Assembly: GCA_021647465.1 (NCBI GenBank)
Contig: JAKIUQ010000004.1
Coordinates: forward strand, 62,001 to 126,000
DNA from: Emcibacter sp.
GTDB taxonomy: Bacteria > Pseudomonadota > Alphaproteobacteria > Sphingomonadales > Emcibacteraceae
DNA: 64,000 nt
Direction of reading: 5' to 3'
The position numbers and the translations under genes are program-made. How positions within the stretch are numbered: position 1 is the stretch's first letter; each line of letters starts with the position of its first letter. Below, one piece after another: positions 8,162 to 16,791 of the stretch. The notes beneath the pieces were generated by a model. That model worked only from the letters and a program-made list of their open reading frames with translations. It ran no database searches and was not told the DNA's origin.

Positions 8162-10315
8162 ATGACTGAAATTATCAAATATGAGCTTGATCAGGATGGC
8201 ATAGCCTTATTGACCATCGACCTGCCGGGCAAATCCATGAATATCATCTCGGCACAGTTGCTGGACGAGCTGGAAAGTCTGGTGGAAAAAATTGCCAAGG
8301 ATGACGACATTAAAGGAGCCGTGATTACCTCTGGTAAAAAAGGCTCTTTCGTTGCCGGCGCTGATCTGGATATGTTGCTCGGCATGACCGACAATATAGC
8401 CGACAAGCCGCCTGAGGAAATCTATGCTGCGGCTTATCGAATGAACGGCATTCTGCGTGCCATGGAAACCAGCGGCAAACCCTTTGCAGCGGCCATCAAT
8501 GGCTTGGCCCTTGGCGGCGGGCTGGAAATTTGCCTTGCCTGTCATTACAGGGTTGTTGCCGACAATCCAAAAATCAATCTTGGCTTTCCTGAAGTCATGG
8601 TTGGCTTGCTGCCCGGTGCAGGCGGCACGCAGCGTCTGCCGCGCCTGATGGGCGTGCAGCCGGCCCTGCCCTTCCTGCTGCAGGGCAAGAATATGAACCC
8701 GAAAAATGCCTTGGCCAACAATGTTGTCCATGAAATAGCCCCTTTGGAAGATATTATCGCCAAAGCCCGCGCATGGATTACAGGCGGCGGCAAGGCCATT
8801 CAGCCCTGGGATGAAAAACGTTTCAAAGTTCCGGGCGGTCAGGGGGCCTTTAACCCCGGCATTTCCCAGACTTTCATGGGCGCGCAGGCCATGGTTCAAA
8901 AAGAAACCAAGGGCAATTATCCCGCCGCCGTGGCCATACTTTCCTGCGTTTATGAGGGCCATCAACTGCCCATGGACACTGCCGTAAGAATTGAAAGCAA
9001 ATATTTTGCCACCTTATTGAAAGGCGACGTCGCCCCCAATATGATCCGCACGCTGTTTGTGAACAAGCAGGCCGCAGAAAAAGGCATTCGCCGTCCAAAA
9101 AATGTCCCGCCCATGAAAACCAAAAAACTGGGCATGCTCGGCGCAGGCATGATGGGGGCCGGTATTGCGTTTGTTTCTGCCATGGCCGGCATTGAGGTTA
9201 TTCTGCTCGACCGGGAACAGGAATATGCCGAAAAGGGCAAATCCTATTCCGAAGGTCTTCTGGCCAAGCGGGTGAAACGCAAGAAAATGACTCAGGAGAA
9301 AGCCGATGGTATTCTGTCATTGATCACGCCCACCACCGATTATGCTGATCTTGCCGGTTGCGATCTGATCATTGAGGCCGTATTGGAAGACGTCAAGGTC
9401 AAGGCGGATGTGACCGCAAAGGTCGAAGCTGTGGTCGGGACAGACTGTATTTACGCCTCCAATACCTCTACATTGCCCATCACGGGCCTTGCCAAAGCCT
9501 CTCGCGATGAGAGCCAGTTTATCGGCATTCATTTCTTCTCGCCTGTGGATAAAATGCCGCTGGTTGAGATTATCATGGGCGAGAAAACCGGCGATCTTGC
9601 CTTGGCCAAAGCGCTTGATTATGTGGCCCAGATCAGAAAAACCCCTATTGTCGTCAATGACAGCCGTGGTTTTTACACCAGCCGCTGTTTTGGTACCTAT
9701 ATCACCGAAGCGGTTAATATGCTGGCCGAAGGTGTCTCCCCTGCGCTCATTGAAAATTGCGGCATCTTCTCCGGCATGGCCGTCGGGCCTTTTGCGGTCG
9801 GGGACGAGGTCAGTATCGAACTGAGCTATCATGTGGGACAAGCCACCAAAAAGGGTATGGGCGATGCCTATATGGCCCAGCCTGCGGATGCGGTCATTGA
9901 AAAAATGTATCTTGAGCTGGGCCGCAAAGGTAAGAAAAACGGCAAAGGCTGGTATGAATATCCCGAGGGCGGCACCAAACATCTATGGCCCGGCCTTGGC
10001 AAGCATTTCCCGCTTGCGGACACTCAGCCCACCGCAGAAGAAGTCACGAACCGGCTCTTGTATCGTCAAGCCATCGAAGTTATTCGCTGCTATGAAGAAG
10101 GCGTGCTGACAGCCCCCGAGGACGCCGATATCGGCGCCATATTCGGGTGGGGTTTTGCCCCATGGACCGGCGGGCCGCTCAGTATGGTTGATACCATCGG
10201 TGTGAAAAAATTCGCCGCCGAATGCGACAGCCTTGCCCAGAAATATGGCGCCGGATTCTCCGTCCCCAAAATGCTGCGCGATAAAGCCGCCAAGGATGAA
10301 AAATTCTATAGCTGA
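8162..10315 (+). CDS. fadJ: Multifunctional enoyl-CoA hydratase / 3-hydroxyacyl-CoA dehydrogenase (FadB/FadJ-like)
   Basis: The bifunctional protein hydrates enoyl-CoA and oxidises 3-hydroxyacyl-CoA with NAD. ATG at 8162 follows GAAGGAA, as for the gene before it. The 717 residues comprise an N-terminal crotonase domain (about 1-190; [12 protein letters not shown] and [19 protein letters not shown]), a linker, an NAD-binding Rossmann fold starting near residue 321 ([16 protein letters not shown]), and two C-terminal dehydrogenase repeats ([24 protein letters not shown]). It completes the beta-oxidation cycle with the two genes upstream. The assignment between FadB and FadJ types is not settled by sequence alone. 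Confidence 0.92.
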   Translation: MTEIIKYELDQDGIALLTIDLPGKSMNIISAQLLDELESLVEKIAKDDDIKGAVITSGKKGSFVAGADLDMLLGMTDNIADKPPEEIYAAAYRMNGILRAMETSGKPFAAAINGLALGGGLEICLACHYRVVADNPKINLGFPEVMVGLLPGAGGTQRLPRLMGVQPALPFLLQGKNMNPKNALANNVVHEIAPLEDIIAKARAWITGGGKAIQPWDEKRFKVPGGQGAFNPGISQTFMGAQAMVQKETKGNYPAAVAILSCVYEGHQLPMDTAVRIESKYFATLLKGDVAPNMIRTLFVNKQAAEKGIRRPKNVPPMKTKKLGMLGAGMMGAGIAFVSAMAGIEVILLDREQEYAEKGKSYSEGLLAKRVKRKKMTQEKADGILSLITPTTDYADLAGCDLIIEAVLEDVKVKADVTAKVEAVVGTDCIYASNTSTLPITGLAKASRDESQFIGIHFFSPVDKMPLVEIIMGEKTGDLALAKALDYVAQIRKTPIVVNDSRGFYTSRCFGTYITEAVNMLAEGVSPALIENCGIFSGMAVGPFAVGDEVSIELSYHVGQATKKGMGDAYMAQPADAVIEKMYLELGRKGKKNGKGWYEYPEGGTKHLWPGLGKHFPLADTQPTAEEVTNRLLYRQAIEVIRCYEEGVLTAPEDADIGAIFGWGFAPWTGGPLSMVDTIGVKKFAAECDSLAQKYGAGFSVPKMLRDKAAKDEKFYS

Positions 10316-10327
10316 CGCTATAAAACA

Positions 10328-10353
10328 ACAAGGCCCGCCAAAGCGGGCCTTGT
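10328..10353. terminator. Bidirectional terminator between fad operon and PEP-CTERM gene
   Basis: An 11-bp perfect stem, ACAAGGCCCGC/GCGGGCCTTGT, with a 4-base loop. Read on the minus strand it is followed by TGTTTTATAG, a usable U-rich tail, so it best serves the convergent PEP-CTERM gene; it may also stop the fad operon. Confidence 0.75.
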
Positions 10354-10380
10354 AAAGCATTGAATGACAAGAGAAACCGG

Positions 10381-10990
10381 CTATTTTACAAAACGGCGTC
10401 TCAACGCAAAGCCTGCCAGTCCAAGGAACATCAGGCCCAGTGATGCAGGCGCATTCACACTGACCGTCCGGGTTGTGATCTGATAGGTTGCCGTACCGCC
10501 GTCAATAAAATTGAATATGTCTTGTCCCGGAATATCATTAACGAAAAAATTCAGGATAATGGAATTATTCGTGAATAATATCTCTTCTGTATAGGGGGCA
10601 GATCCAGCAAAATCGATAATTGAATCGGTAATTAAAGTAACATCGATAATCATCTCCCCAACAAGATCAAACAATATATCCGTCAGCGTAATTGAGGCCG
10701 TTTGATAATCTGTGGCATCCTCCATATGAGTAATTGTGAGTAGATATCCGGACATATCAACATCCAGATAGCCGTTCCAGCCACTTGGATTAGCCGTTTG
10801 ATCGGCAATGGTCAGCTCTGAACCGGCGCCAATAGCCCGATCATCGGTAAAAAAACACACGGGGGCCAGAACCAAACACCTCAAGATCCAGCTCCTCGCC
10901 AAAATCCGCCTGAATAATTGCGGCAGAAGCCACCTGGGCTGAAAATATAAAAAAGCATGCTACCAACGCATGTCGAACGTAATTATACAT
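10381..10990 (-). pseudogene. PEP-CTERM-like secreted protein gene, frameshifted at a poly-A/T tract
   Basis: Reading from ATG at 10990 (AAGGAG 8 bases upstream) gives a clean signal peptide ending in QVASA, then runs to a stop just after a run of seven T (10849-10855, A7 on the plus strand). Dropping one T joins it to a frame reaching 10381 and restores a 202-residue protein. That protein ends in a PEP-CTERM-like tail: NAPASLGL, a hydrophobic helix, then RRRF. The sorting motif is degenerate (NAP instead of PEP). The family is exported and processed by an exosortase. The break could be a real pseudogene, slipped-strand phase variation, or a sequencing error. Confidence 0.7.
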
Positions 10991-11068
10991 CTTTAAATCT
11001 CCTTATTAATTATTTTATCTGATTTACAACTGGTTACTCTGATGATGCATAATGCAAGTGATATATAA

Positions 11069-11084
11069 CGCAAGTTACGCGCCA
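11069..11084 (-). promoter_or_regulatory. Sigma-54-type promoter for the PEP-CTERM gene
   Basis: Read on the minus strand the sequence is TGGCGCGTAACTTGCG. It matches the sigma-54 consensus TGGCACG-N4-TTGC except for one G for A, with the required 10 bases between the -24 GG and -12 GC. The expected start is near 11058, about 68 bases upstream of the ATG at 10990. Confidence 0.6.
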
Positions 11085-11157
11085 ATAAAAAAATTTCTTT
11101 TATTACAATGCGTTAATAAATTCTCCCAATATTTCTTAACGCATATTCTCTGATTAT

Positions 11158-11194
11158 TGTAAAATATCCTGACAATGTGTAAAATATTCCGACA
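11158..11194. promoter_or_regulatory. Tandem upstream activator motif (two 17-bp copies, 20-bp period)
   Basis: TGTAAAATATCCTGACA (11158-11174) and TGTAAAATATTCCGACA (11178-11194) differ at only two positions and share the TGT-N11-ACA ends. A 20-base period puts both on one face of the helix. They lie between two divergent sigma-54-like promoters, as expected for sites of an enhancer-binding protein. Such a protein (PrsR) is known to control PEP-CTERM genes together with sigma-54 in several proteobacteria; that link is inference. A weak third copy may end at CGACA (11210-11214). The spacer also has an ATGCGTTAA/TTAACGCAT inverted repeat (11108-11144). Confidence 0.55.
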
Positions 11195-11213
11195 GTATTC
11201 AGGCCCTATCGAC

Positions 11214-11229
11214 AGGCGATATTGTTGCA
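11214..11229 (+). promoter_or_regulatory. Sigma-54-type promoter for the yceI/DUF481 pair
   Basis: AGGCGATATTGTTGCA has GG at 11215-11216 and GC at 11227-11228 with exactly 10 bases between, and keeps GGC and TTGCA of the sigma-54 consensus. The expected start is near 11240, about 56 bases before the GTG start. It is weaker than the opposing promoter because the ACG block is not conserved. Confidence 0.45.
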
Positions 11230-11295
11230 CTGGTTTATCTTTGTGTTTCGTTCTGCTATCTTTTTATTCCAAGAAAATCACTCAGGGAAAAAACA

Positions 11296-11895
11296 GTGAC
11301 CGTCAAAAAATCAAGTACCATCTTTGCTTTGCTTCTTCTGACCATGGGATTGATCATAAATCCGGCCCGCGCCGACTGGATATTGGATCAGGAAAATTCC
11401 AGCCTGTCTTTTGGGTCAATCAAGAAAAACTCTATTGGTGAAAGCAACAGCTTTTACCGTCTGGATGGCCGGATCACGGCGGGGGGGGATATCACCCTGC
11501 TCATTGACCTGACCAGTGTGGAAACATGGGTTGATATTCGCAATGCCCGCATGAAAGAGTTTTTCTTTGAAACGTATAAATTTCCCATGGCTGAATTAAA
11601 CGGTCAAATTGATATGGCGCAATTTGAAAGCCTCGAAATCGGCGGACAGAAATCCGTTGAGATAAGCTTTGACCTTGATTTTCACGGCCTTCAGCAAACA
11701 TTTGATGCCCAGCTTGTGGTCTTGCGGTTAAGTGACAAAAGCGTCGTTGTGATCCCCGATGAAATTATTTTCCTTGATGTGGAAAAATTTAATTTACTTC
11801 CCGGTCTGGAGAGGTTAAAAAAACTGGCAAATCTGCCGTCGATCAGCAGCAGTGTTCCGATTAGCTTTCGCCTGAGTTTCAACCAGACCCCGTAA
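11296..11895 (+). CDS. YceI family periplasmic protein
   Basis: The 199-residue product starts at GTG 11296 (AGGGA upstream) and has a signal peptide ending near PARA (about residue 26). The mature part follows the YceI lipocalin-like pattern: it begins DWILDQENSSLSFGSIKKN, and has DGRITAGGDITLLIDLTSVET and RNARMKEFFFET in the middle. YceI proteins bind polyisoprenoid or related hydrophobic molecules in the periplasm. It pairs with the DUF481 outer-membrane gene 16 bases downstream and is probably transcribed from the sigma-54-type promoter upstream, divergent from the PEP-CTERM gene, which suggests a cell-envelope role. Confidence 0.85.
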   Translation: MTVKKSSTIFALLLLTMGLIINPARADWILDQENSSLSFGSIKKNSIGESNSFYRLDGRITAGGDITLLIDLTSVETWVDIRNARMKEFFFETYKFPMAELNGQIDMAQFESLEIGGQKSVEISFDLDFHGLQQTFDAQLVVLRLSDKSVVVIPDEIIFLDVEKFNLLPGLERLKKLANLPSISSSVPISFRLSFNQTP

Positions 11896-11911
11896 TTAAA
11901 GAGCCTATTCC

Positions 11912-12922
11912 ATGTCTTTCACCTTTAAAACAGCCCTTACAGCGATTATATTCGCCGGGATAACATTCGTCTCACCCCATGCCGCCGACCGGGTATCACC
12001 GGATATTATGAATTTACTTATCATTGCATCAGGAAAAGACGGCGGAAAAAACCTTGATATAGTGGCGGAACTTGCCATTTCAGCCAATCCGAAAGCTGAA
12101 AAAGATATTCGGGACCTTGTTTTAAGCCTGAAAAAAAACCTGCCCGAACCAGAAATTATTGTGGCGGAATCCGAAACTGAACCCGGCCCGCAAATCATCG
12201 CCAACGAAGCCCCGGAAATGGTTGAGAAGAAACCCGCCGTCAACGCGGAAATTATCGAGGAAGAACCCGGCTTTTTCGATTTTCGTGGCTGGGATGGCGA
12301 GATAGAACTTAATTTCCTGCGGTCCAGCGGTAATACAAGTCAAGAATCATTGGGGCTGGGCGGAACATTAAAGCGTGAGACAGAAAGATTTCACCATACA
12401 ATCGATAGCTTTTTCGACTTGAACAAAAACTCCGGCACCAAAGATAAACAACGTTGGGGGCTGTCTTACAAACTGGATTATGATTTATCTGAAAAACTCT
12501 ATCTCGTCAGCTTCACCGGTTATGAAAATGATCAATTCGGCACATTCAGGGAGCGAATTACAACCTCCCTCGGTATTGGTTATCCGGTGATTGACAATGA
12601 CAGCTATAGCTGGAAAATTGAAGGGGGCCCAAGCCTTCTATTTACCAGAGATTTGCCCGGGGATGGGTATAACAGCAGTTTCAATGTCTTTGCCAGCAGC
12701 ATTTTCGACTGGACAATTAATGACCGTAGCAACCTGACCAATACCACCGTTCTGTATTTTGGAAATAAAAATATCATTGAGAGCAAAACAGCCCTTAAGG
12801 TGAAAATCAATGGGGCATTGAGCAGCAAATTTTCATATGACGTCCTGTATGATAAGGATGCCCCGCTCGGACGCCGCAAAACTGATACTGTGGCGCGTGC
12901 AGGCCTACTCTATGATTTCTAA
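11912..12922 (+). CDS. DUF481 family outer-membrane protein
   Basis: This 336-residue protein has a signal peptide (cleavage near residue 25), then an acidic, glutamate-rich linker (about 55-115) and a C-terminal beta-barrel of about 200 residues. The barrel begins GWDGEIELNFLRSSGNTSQESLGLGG, the DUF481/YdiY pattern, and ends in a C-terminal aromatic residue (LLYDF) as expected for BAM-inserted barrels. The function of the family is unknown; the E. coli relative is salt- or acid-induced. It follows the YceI gene in one operon. Confidence 0.85.
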   Translation: MSFTFKTALTAIIFAGITFVSPHAADRVSPDIMNLLIIASGKDGGKNLDIVAELAISANPKAEKDIRDLVLSLKKNLPEPEIIVAESETEPGPQIIANEAPEMVEKKPAVNAEIIEEEPGFFDFRGWDGEIELNFLRSSGNTSQESLGLGGTLKRETERFHHTIDSFFDLNKNSGTKDKQRWGLSYKLDYDLSEKLYLVSFTGYENDQFGTFRERITTSLGIGYPVIDNDSYSWKIEGGPSLLFTRDLPGDGYNSSFNVFASSIFDWTINDRSNLTNTTVLYFGNKNIIESKTALKVKINGALSSKFSYDVLYDKDAPLGRRKTDTVARAGLLYDF

Positions 12923-12952
12923 ATATATGATTTAAAGATGGTTAAGCATGAA

Positions 12953-12984
12953 AAAGCCGCGCCCCTGAATGAGAGCGCGGCTTT
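12953..12984. terminator. Bidirectional terminator between the DUF481 gene and sapC
   Basis: AAAGCCGCGC/GCGCGGCTTT form a 10-bp stem around a 12-base loop. The minus strand continues with TTTTT after the stem and the plus strand with CTCT, so it ends the metX-metW-sapC operon best and probably also the yceI operon. Confidence 0.75.
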
Positions 12985-12999
12985 CTCTATAACAATCAT

Positions 13000-13779
13000 C
13001 TAGCCATTCCGTTTACGATCCATGCGCCACAATGAATCAAAATTACTCCCCGATGCCTGATGTAGAATGCTGGCATCAAGCCAGTTTTTGCCAAGCCATT
13101 CTTTCAATGTCTCCCCATCCAGATCATCAAACTTTGGCCGGCTAATGGCTTTGAAGCCATCCACATTGGCTTTCACATCCTCGCCCTCTTTGAAGGATGC
13201 GCGCTGATTTTCCAACATATCCTTTTCGCTCAGGGCCTGAACAAATTCATTTGTCCACTTTAATTGCTGTTCATAGTTACGCGCAAAATCCATAATGCGG
13301 TTTAATTCGTCCGTGGGGGTTCCATCTTTAAAAAGCGCGACGTCACCATCCGGCGAAAAAAACGGCGATGTATCATCAATACAGATGATCGGCTCAGAAT
13401 TTTCATCCGGTTTGGCAATGAAAAAAGGATAACGCCTGATGTAAGTTGGAACATAGCTATTTGCCTGCCAATCACCATTTTCATCGACAAAAAGATTCTG
13501 CTCTTTTCGAATGCCCAGCACCGCCAACATCGTAATTGGCTCATCTGCTGTGAAAACAATCGGGAAGAATTTTGCAGCCATCGGCAGTTCCTGCATCACA
13601 ATCGGCACAGCATTCATATTGGCCGCAAAATCAAATTTTTGATTATTTTGCAATTTCAAGTCTTTATGCAAATTTTTCAATAATGGTACAATCTGATTAT
13701 ATAAAACCGGAAAGTTTTGTTCCTGTTGGCCAGCCTTTTGATTGGTTTGGTTGGCGGCAGTTTTGTCTTTTTTTGTCAT
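13000..13779 (-). CDS. SapC family protein
   Basis: The 259-residue protein has the SapC domain seen across proteobacteria: FAANMNAVPIVMQELPMAAKFFPIVF near residue 50, GIRKEQNLFVDENGDWQANSYVPTYIRRYPF, and the conserved C-terminal GSNFDSLWRM. The name comes from an S-layer-linked protein of Campylobacter, but the function in alphaproteobacteria is unknown. The Gln/Lys-rich first 20 residues look disordered, and there is no signal peptide. It lies 11 bases downstream of metW, so it is probably co-transcribed with metX-metW, although no link to methionine is evident. Confidence 0.85.
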   Translation of the reverse strand: MTKKDKTAANQTNQKAGQQEQNFPVLYNQIVPLLKNLHKDLKLQNNQKFDFAANMNAVPIVMQELPMAAKFFPIVFTADEPITMLAVLGIRKEQNLFVDENGDWQANSYVPTYIRRYPFFIAKPDENSEPIICIDDTSPFFSPDGDVALFKDGTPTDELNRIMDFARNYEQQLKWTNEFVQALSEKDMLENQRASFKEGEDVKANVDGFKAISRPKFDDLDGETLKEWLGKNWLDASILHQASGSNFDSLWRMDRKRNG

Positions 13780-13790
13780 ATGATTTTCCT

Positions 13791-14417
13791 TTATTTTCTG
13801 GTAATAACATACATGCCTTGTGTTGCCATAAAATTTGCCAGAAACAAATTATGAAACGGCATCCGGTATCCTCTGGCATTAATCGCCATGGATTGTTCCA
13901 GATGAATATCCTGCTGTTCGCACAGATTTACAAAATCCCGAATGGTGCAAAAATGAATATTTGGCGTTGAATACCACGGATGTTCCAAAGTATTATTCAC
14001 CGGCATACTTCCGCGCAGTCCAAGACTTACCCGCACTTTCCAATGAGCAAAATTTGGAAAAGACACGATTGCCTTACGCCCGACACGCAGCAATTGTTCA
14101 AGCATTTTATCGGGCCTTCTCATGGCCTGCAAAGTCTGGCTTAAGATCACATAATCAAAACAATCATCTGGATAAAAGGCAATATCTTCTTCCGCATTGC
14201 CCTGAATAACGGAAAGTCCCTTGGCAATGGATTGATTGACCCCTTCGGAACTCAGCTCAATACCCCGGCCATCAACTTGTTTCAGCCGCACCAGATAATC
14301 CAGAAGGCTGCCGTCCCCGCAGCCTACATCAAGTACCGTCGCGCCGGGTTCAATAAGCCGCGCGATTTCCAAAAGATCGACCCGAATATCTGATGCTCTT
14401 GATTCTTGTTCTGTCAT
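13791..14417 (-). CDS. metW: Methionine biosynthesis protein MetW
   Basis: A 208-residue SAM-methyltransferase-fold protein with the glycine-rich motif [15 protein letters not shown] (about residues 35-49) and the MetW segments [16 protein letters not shown] and [11 protein letters not shown]. MetW is found next to metX and is reported to act with MetX in activating homoserine for methionine synthesis. Its start overlaps the stop of metX by 4 bases (ATGA), giving tight coupling. Length and motifs are complete. Confidence 0.93.
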   Translation of the reverse strand: MTEQESRASDIRVDLLEIARLIEPGATVLDVGCGDGSLLDYLVRLKQVDGRGIELSSEGVNQSIAKGLSVIQGNAEEDIAFYPDDCFDYVILSQTLQAMRRPDKMLEQLLRVGRKAIVSFPNFAHWKVRVSLGLRGSMPVNNTLEHPWYSTPNIHFCTIRDFVNLCEQQDIHLEQSMAINARGYRMPFHNLFLANFMATQGMYVITRK

Positions 14418-15577
14418 GACATCAATACTCCGGCGGCATCCATTTCCGATCTAAGGAAGCCCCGTACAATGTTGAACATCTCCGGGCAATCAAGCAGAAA
14501 ACTGTCATGCCCTTTGCTCATTTCAATGTCGGCGAAACTAACCCTTGCACCGACCGCATTAAGCGCGCGCGAGATATAACGGCTTTCCGATGTTGGATAT
14601 AGCCAGTCGGACGTGAATGACAAGATGCAGAATCTGGTTTTCGTGCCGCGAAAGGCCTCGGCTAAAACGCCGTCATGACCCGCGCCCAGATCATAATAAT
14701 CCATGGCGCGGGTAATATACAAATAACTATTGGCATCGAATCTGTCGACAAAAGACAGCCCCTGATGACGCAGGTAACTTTCAATCTGAAAATCCGCGTC
14801 AAAGCCAAACGCCAGCTTGTCCCGATCCTGAAGTGCGCGGCCAAAACGATTGGTCAGGCCGGCTTCAGACATATAGGTTATATGGGCCGCCATACGGGCC
14901 ACTGCAAGGCCGGAATGCGGGCCTTGATCATAATCAAGATAACGCCCGCCCGCCCAGTTGGAGTCGGCCATGATCGCTTGGCGGCCCACCTCGTGAAAGG
15001 CAATATTCTGGGCAGAGTGGCGCCATGTTGCGGCAATGGAAATAACTGTTTTCGCCCTATACGGATAATCCACGGCCCATTGCAAAGCCTGCATACCGCC
15101 CATGGAGCCGCCGATGATCGAGAAAAGCTGGTCAATTTCTAAATGATCCAGAAGCATGGCCTGCGCCCGAACCATGTCGCCTATGGTAATCACCGGAAAA
15201 TCTATGCCATATGTTTTTCCCGTGATTGAATTTATCGATGCGGGGCCCGTCGTTCCGGCGCAAGACCCCAGAACATTTATGCAAATCACATAATAAGAGT
15301 CCGTATCAACAGGCTTGCCGGGGCCAACCATATTTTCCCACCAGCCCCGCTTGCCTGTGATCGGATTAAGGCCCCTGACATATTGGTCGCCCGTCAAGGC
15401 ATGACAAATAAGAACCACATTGCTTTTGTCATGATTTAACTTTCCCCAGGATTTATACGCTATGTCAAAAGACGCAATCTGTTCTCCGGAATCAAGCATG
15501 AGCGGATGGTTCTGCCCAAATGTCACCACTTCTGCATAGCCATCATCGTCTATTTTCTCTATTGTATCCTTCGTCAT
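14414..15577 (-). CDS. metX: Homoserine O-acyltransferase (MetX)
   Basis: Acylates homoserine in the first committed step of methionine synthesis. The alpha/beta hydrolase has nucleophile Ser158 in GGSMGGMQ, the conserved [10 protein letters not shown] segment, and the Asp/His partners in FTSDWLYPT and KGHDSFL. The start at 15577 gives 387 residues, close to family length; upstream in-frame ATGs (up to 15673) add hydrophobic residues not seen in relatives, and none has a good Shine-Dalgarno. Acetyl versus succinyl donor cannot be decided from sequence with certainty. It is divergent from hisC. Confidence 0.9.
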   Translation of the reverse strand: MTKDTIEKIDDDGYAEVVTFGQNHPLMLDSGEQIASFDIAYKSWGKLNHDKSNVVLICHALTGDQYVRGLNPITGKRGWWENMVGPGKPVDTDSYYVICINVLGSCAGTTGPASINSITGKTYGIDFPVITIGDMVRAQAMLLDHLEIDQLFSIIGGSMGGMQALQWAVDYPYRAKTVISIAATWRHSAQNIAFHEVGRQAIMADSNWAGGRYLDYDQGPHSGLAVARMAAHITYMSEAGLTNRFGRALQDRDKLAFGFDADFQIESYLRHQGLSFVDRFDANSYLYITRAMDYYDLGAGHDGVLAEAFRGTKTRFCILSFTSDWLYPTSESRYISRALNAVGARVSFADIEMSKGHDSFLLDCPEMFNIVRGFLRSEMDAAGVLMS

Positions 15578-15596
15578 AAAAAACAACATAATCATT

Positions 15597-15631
15597 ATCT
15601 GGCAAAAGAACAGTTGAATTTTGCGCCAGAT
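15597..15631 (-). promoter_or_regulatory. Hairpin in the metX leader
   Basis: ATCTGGC-AAAA (15597-15607) pairs with TTTT-GC-GCCAGAT (15619-15631): 11 base pairs, a 2-base bulge and an 11-base loop, 20 bases upstream of the metX ATG. It could be a leader regulatory structure or part of an operator. It does not show the core of the SAM-II riboswitch often found ahead of alphaproteobacterial met genes. Confidence 0.35.
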
Positions 15632-15697
15632 GAATATAATGCCATTAACGAACCATAATAAATAACACGCCATAACAAAATAATATCAGGAAACCCG

Positions 15698-16789
15698 ATG
15701 ACTGGACCGGAACCACGTCCGTGGATAAAGCAGCTTGACGTCTATGTAGGGGGAAAGTCCCATGCAGAAGGCGCGGAAACGACCGTAAAATTATCGTCCA
15801 ATGAAAGCGCACTGGGCGCAAGTCCAAAGGCCATCACAGCTTACCTTGAAGAGGCGGAAAAATTACATCGTTACCCGGATGCCTCTTACCATGATCTGCG
15901 CGCGGCCCTCGCGGAAAAATATACCATCGAAGCAGGCCAGATCATTTGTGGTATCGGCTCGGACGAAATTCTGAAACTTGCCTGCCGGGCGTATATTGCC
16001 CCGGGGGATGAGGTCATATTTCCCAAACATAGTTTCATGATGTATCCCATCGCCGCCGCAAGCTTTGGCGGGGTGCCCATCGAAGTTGATGATACAGACT
16101 ATACCGCCAATGTGGATAATATTCTGGCCGCTGTCACGGATCGCACCCGCATCATCTTTCTGGCCAATCCCAACAACCCGACAGGCACCTATATTTCAGC
16201 AAAAGAGGTTGAACGGCTTTGGAAAAATATCCCGGATAATATCCTGCTGATTCTGGATAGTGCCTACGCCGATTTTGTCGAAAAAGACGATTATCAGGCC
16301 GGCATTGAACTGGTTCAAAAATCCAGAAATGTTTTAATGACCCGTACTTTTTCAAAATTATACGGACTGGCCGCCCTCAGGCTCGGCTGGGGCTATGCCT
16401 GCCCTGACGTGGCCTCCATATTAGACCGTATTCGCGATCCCTTCAACGTGCCGGCACCAGCGCAGGTCGCCGGGATTGCCGCCTTGGCGGATACCAATTT
16501 TGAAAATAAAGCCCGCGCCCATAACAGCAAATGGCTCGGCATTTTAAGGGGCGAGCTGATCGCAATGGGCCTTGAGCCCATACCGAGTGTGACCAATTTT
16601 ATCTTGATAAAATTCCCGGACAAAACGGGAAAAACCGCAGAGAATGCCAATGAATATCTCCTGAAACAGGGGTTCATTCTGCGTTGGCTTCCGGGCCAGA
16701 AATTGCAGCATTGCCTGCGGCTGACCATTGGAACAGAGACGCAAAACCGCGCGGTGATCCAGCGGCTTAAAGAATTTATGGAGCATTAA
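15698..16789 (+). CDS. hisC: Histidinol-phosphate aminotransferase
   Basis: PLP-dependent class I/II aminotransferase of 363 residues. HisC converts imidazole-acetol phosphate to histidinol phosphate, and in this context may also transaminate aromatic precursors. Visible family features are LSSNESALGASPKA near residue 31, PNNPTG near 163, and the PLP lysine in TRTFSKLYGLAALRLGWG (about residue 219). ATG 15698 is preceded by CAGGAAA. It lies 2 bases upstream of the prephenate dehydrogenase gene, a pairing common in alphaproteobacteria, where the aminotransferase may serve both histidine and tyrosine/phenylalanine synthesis. Confidence 0.9.
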   Translation: MTGPEPRPWIKQLDVYVGGKSHAEGAETTVKLSSNESALGASPKAITAYLEEAEKLHRYPDASYHDLRAALAEKYTIEAGQIICGIGSDEILKLACRAYIAPGDEVIFPKHSFMMYPIAAASFGGVPIEVDDTDYTANVDNILAAVTDRTRIIFLANPNNPTGTYISAKEVERLWKNIPDNILLILDSAYADFVEKDDYQAGIELVQKSRNVLMTRTFSKLYGLAALRLGWGYACPDVASILDRIRDPFNVPAPAQVAGIAALADTNFENKARAHNSKWLGILRGELIAMGLEPIPSVTNFILIKFPDKTGKTAENANEYLLKQGFILRWLPGQKLQHCLRLTIGTETQNRAVIQRLKEFMEH

Positions 16790-16791
16790 AC

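Noticed and set aside
9317..9982. Minus-strand open frame of 221 codons
   Set aside because: Antisense shadow of the FadB/J-like gene; no ribosome-binding site and no family resemblance. The same applies to 8207-8965.
15578..15697. SAM-II riboswitch ahead of metX
   Set aside because: I looked for the conserved core and pseudoknot pairs and did not find them; only a simple hairpin is present.
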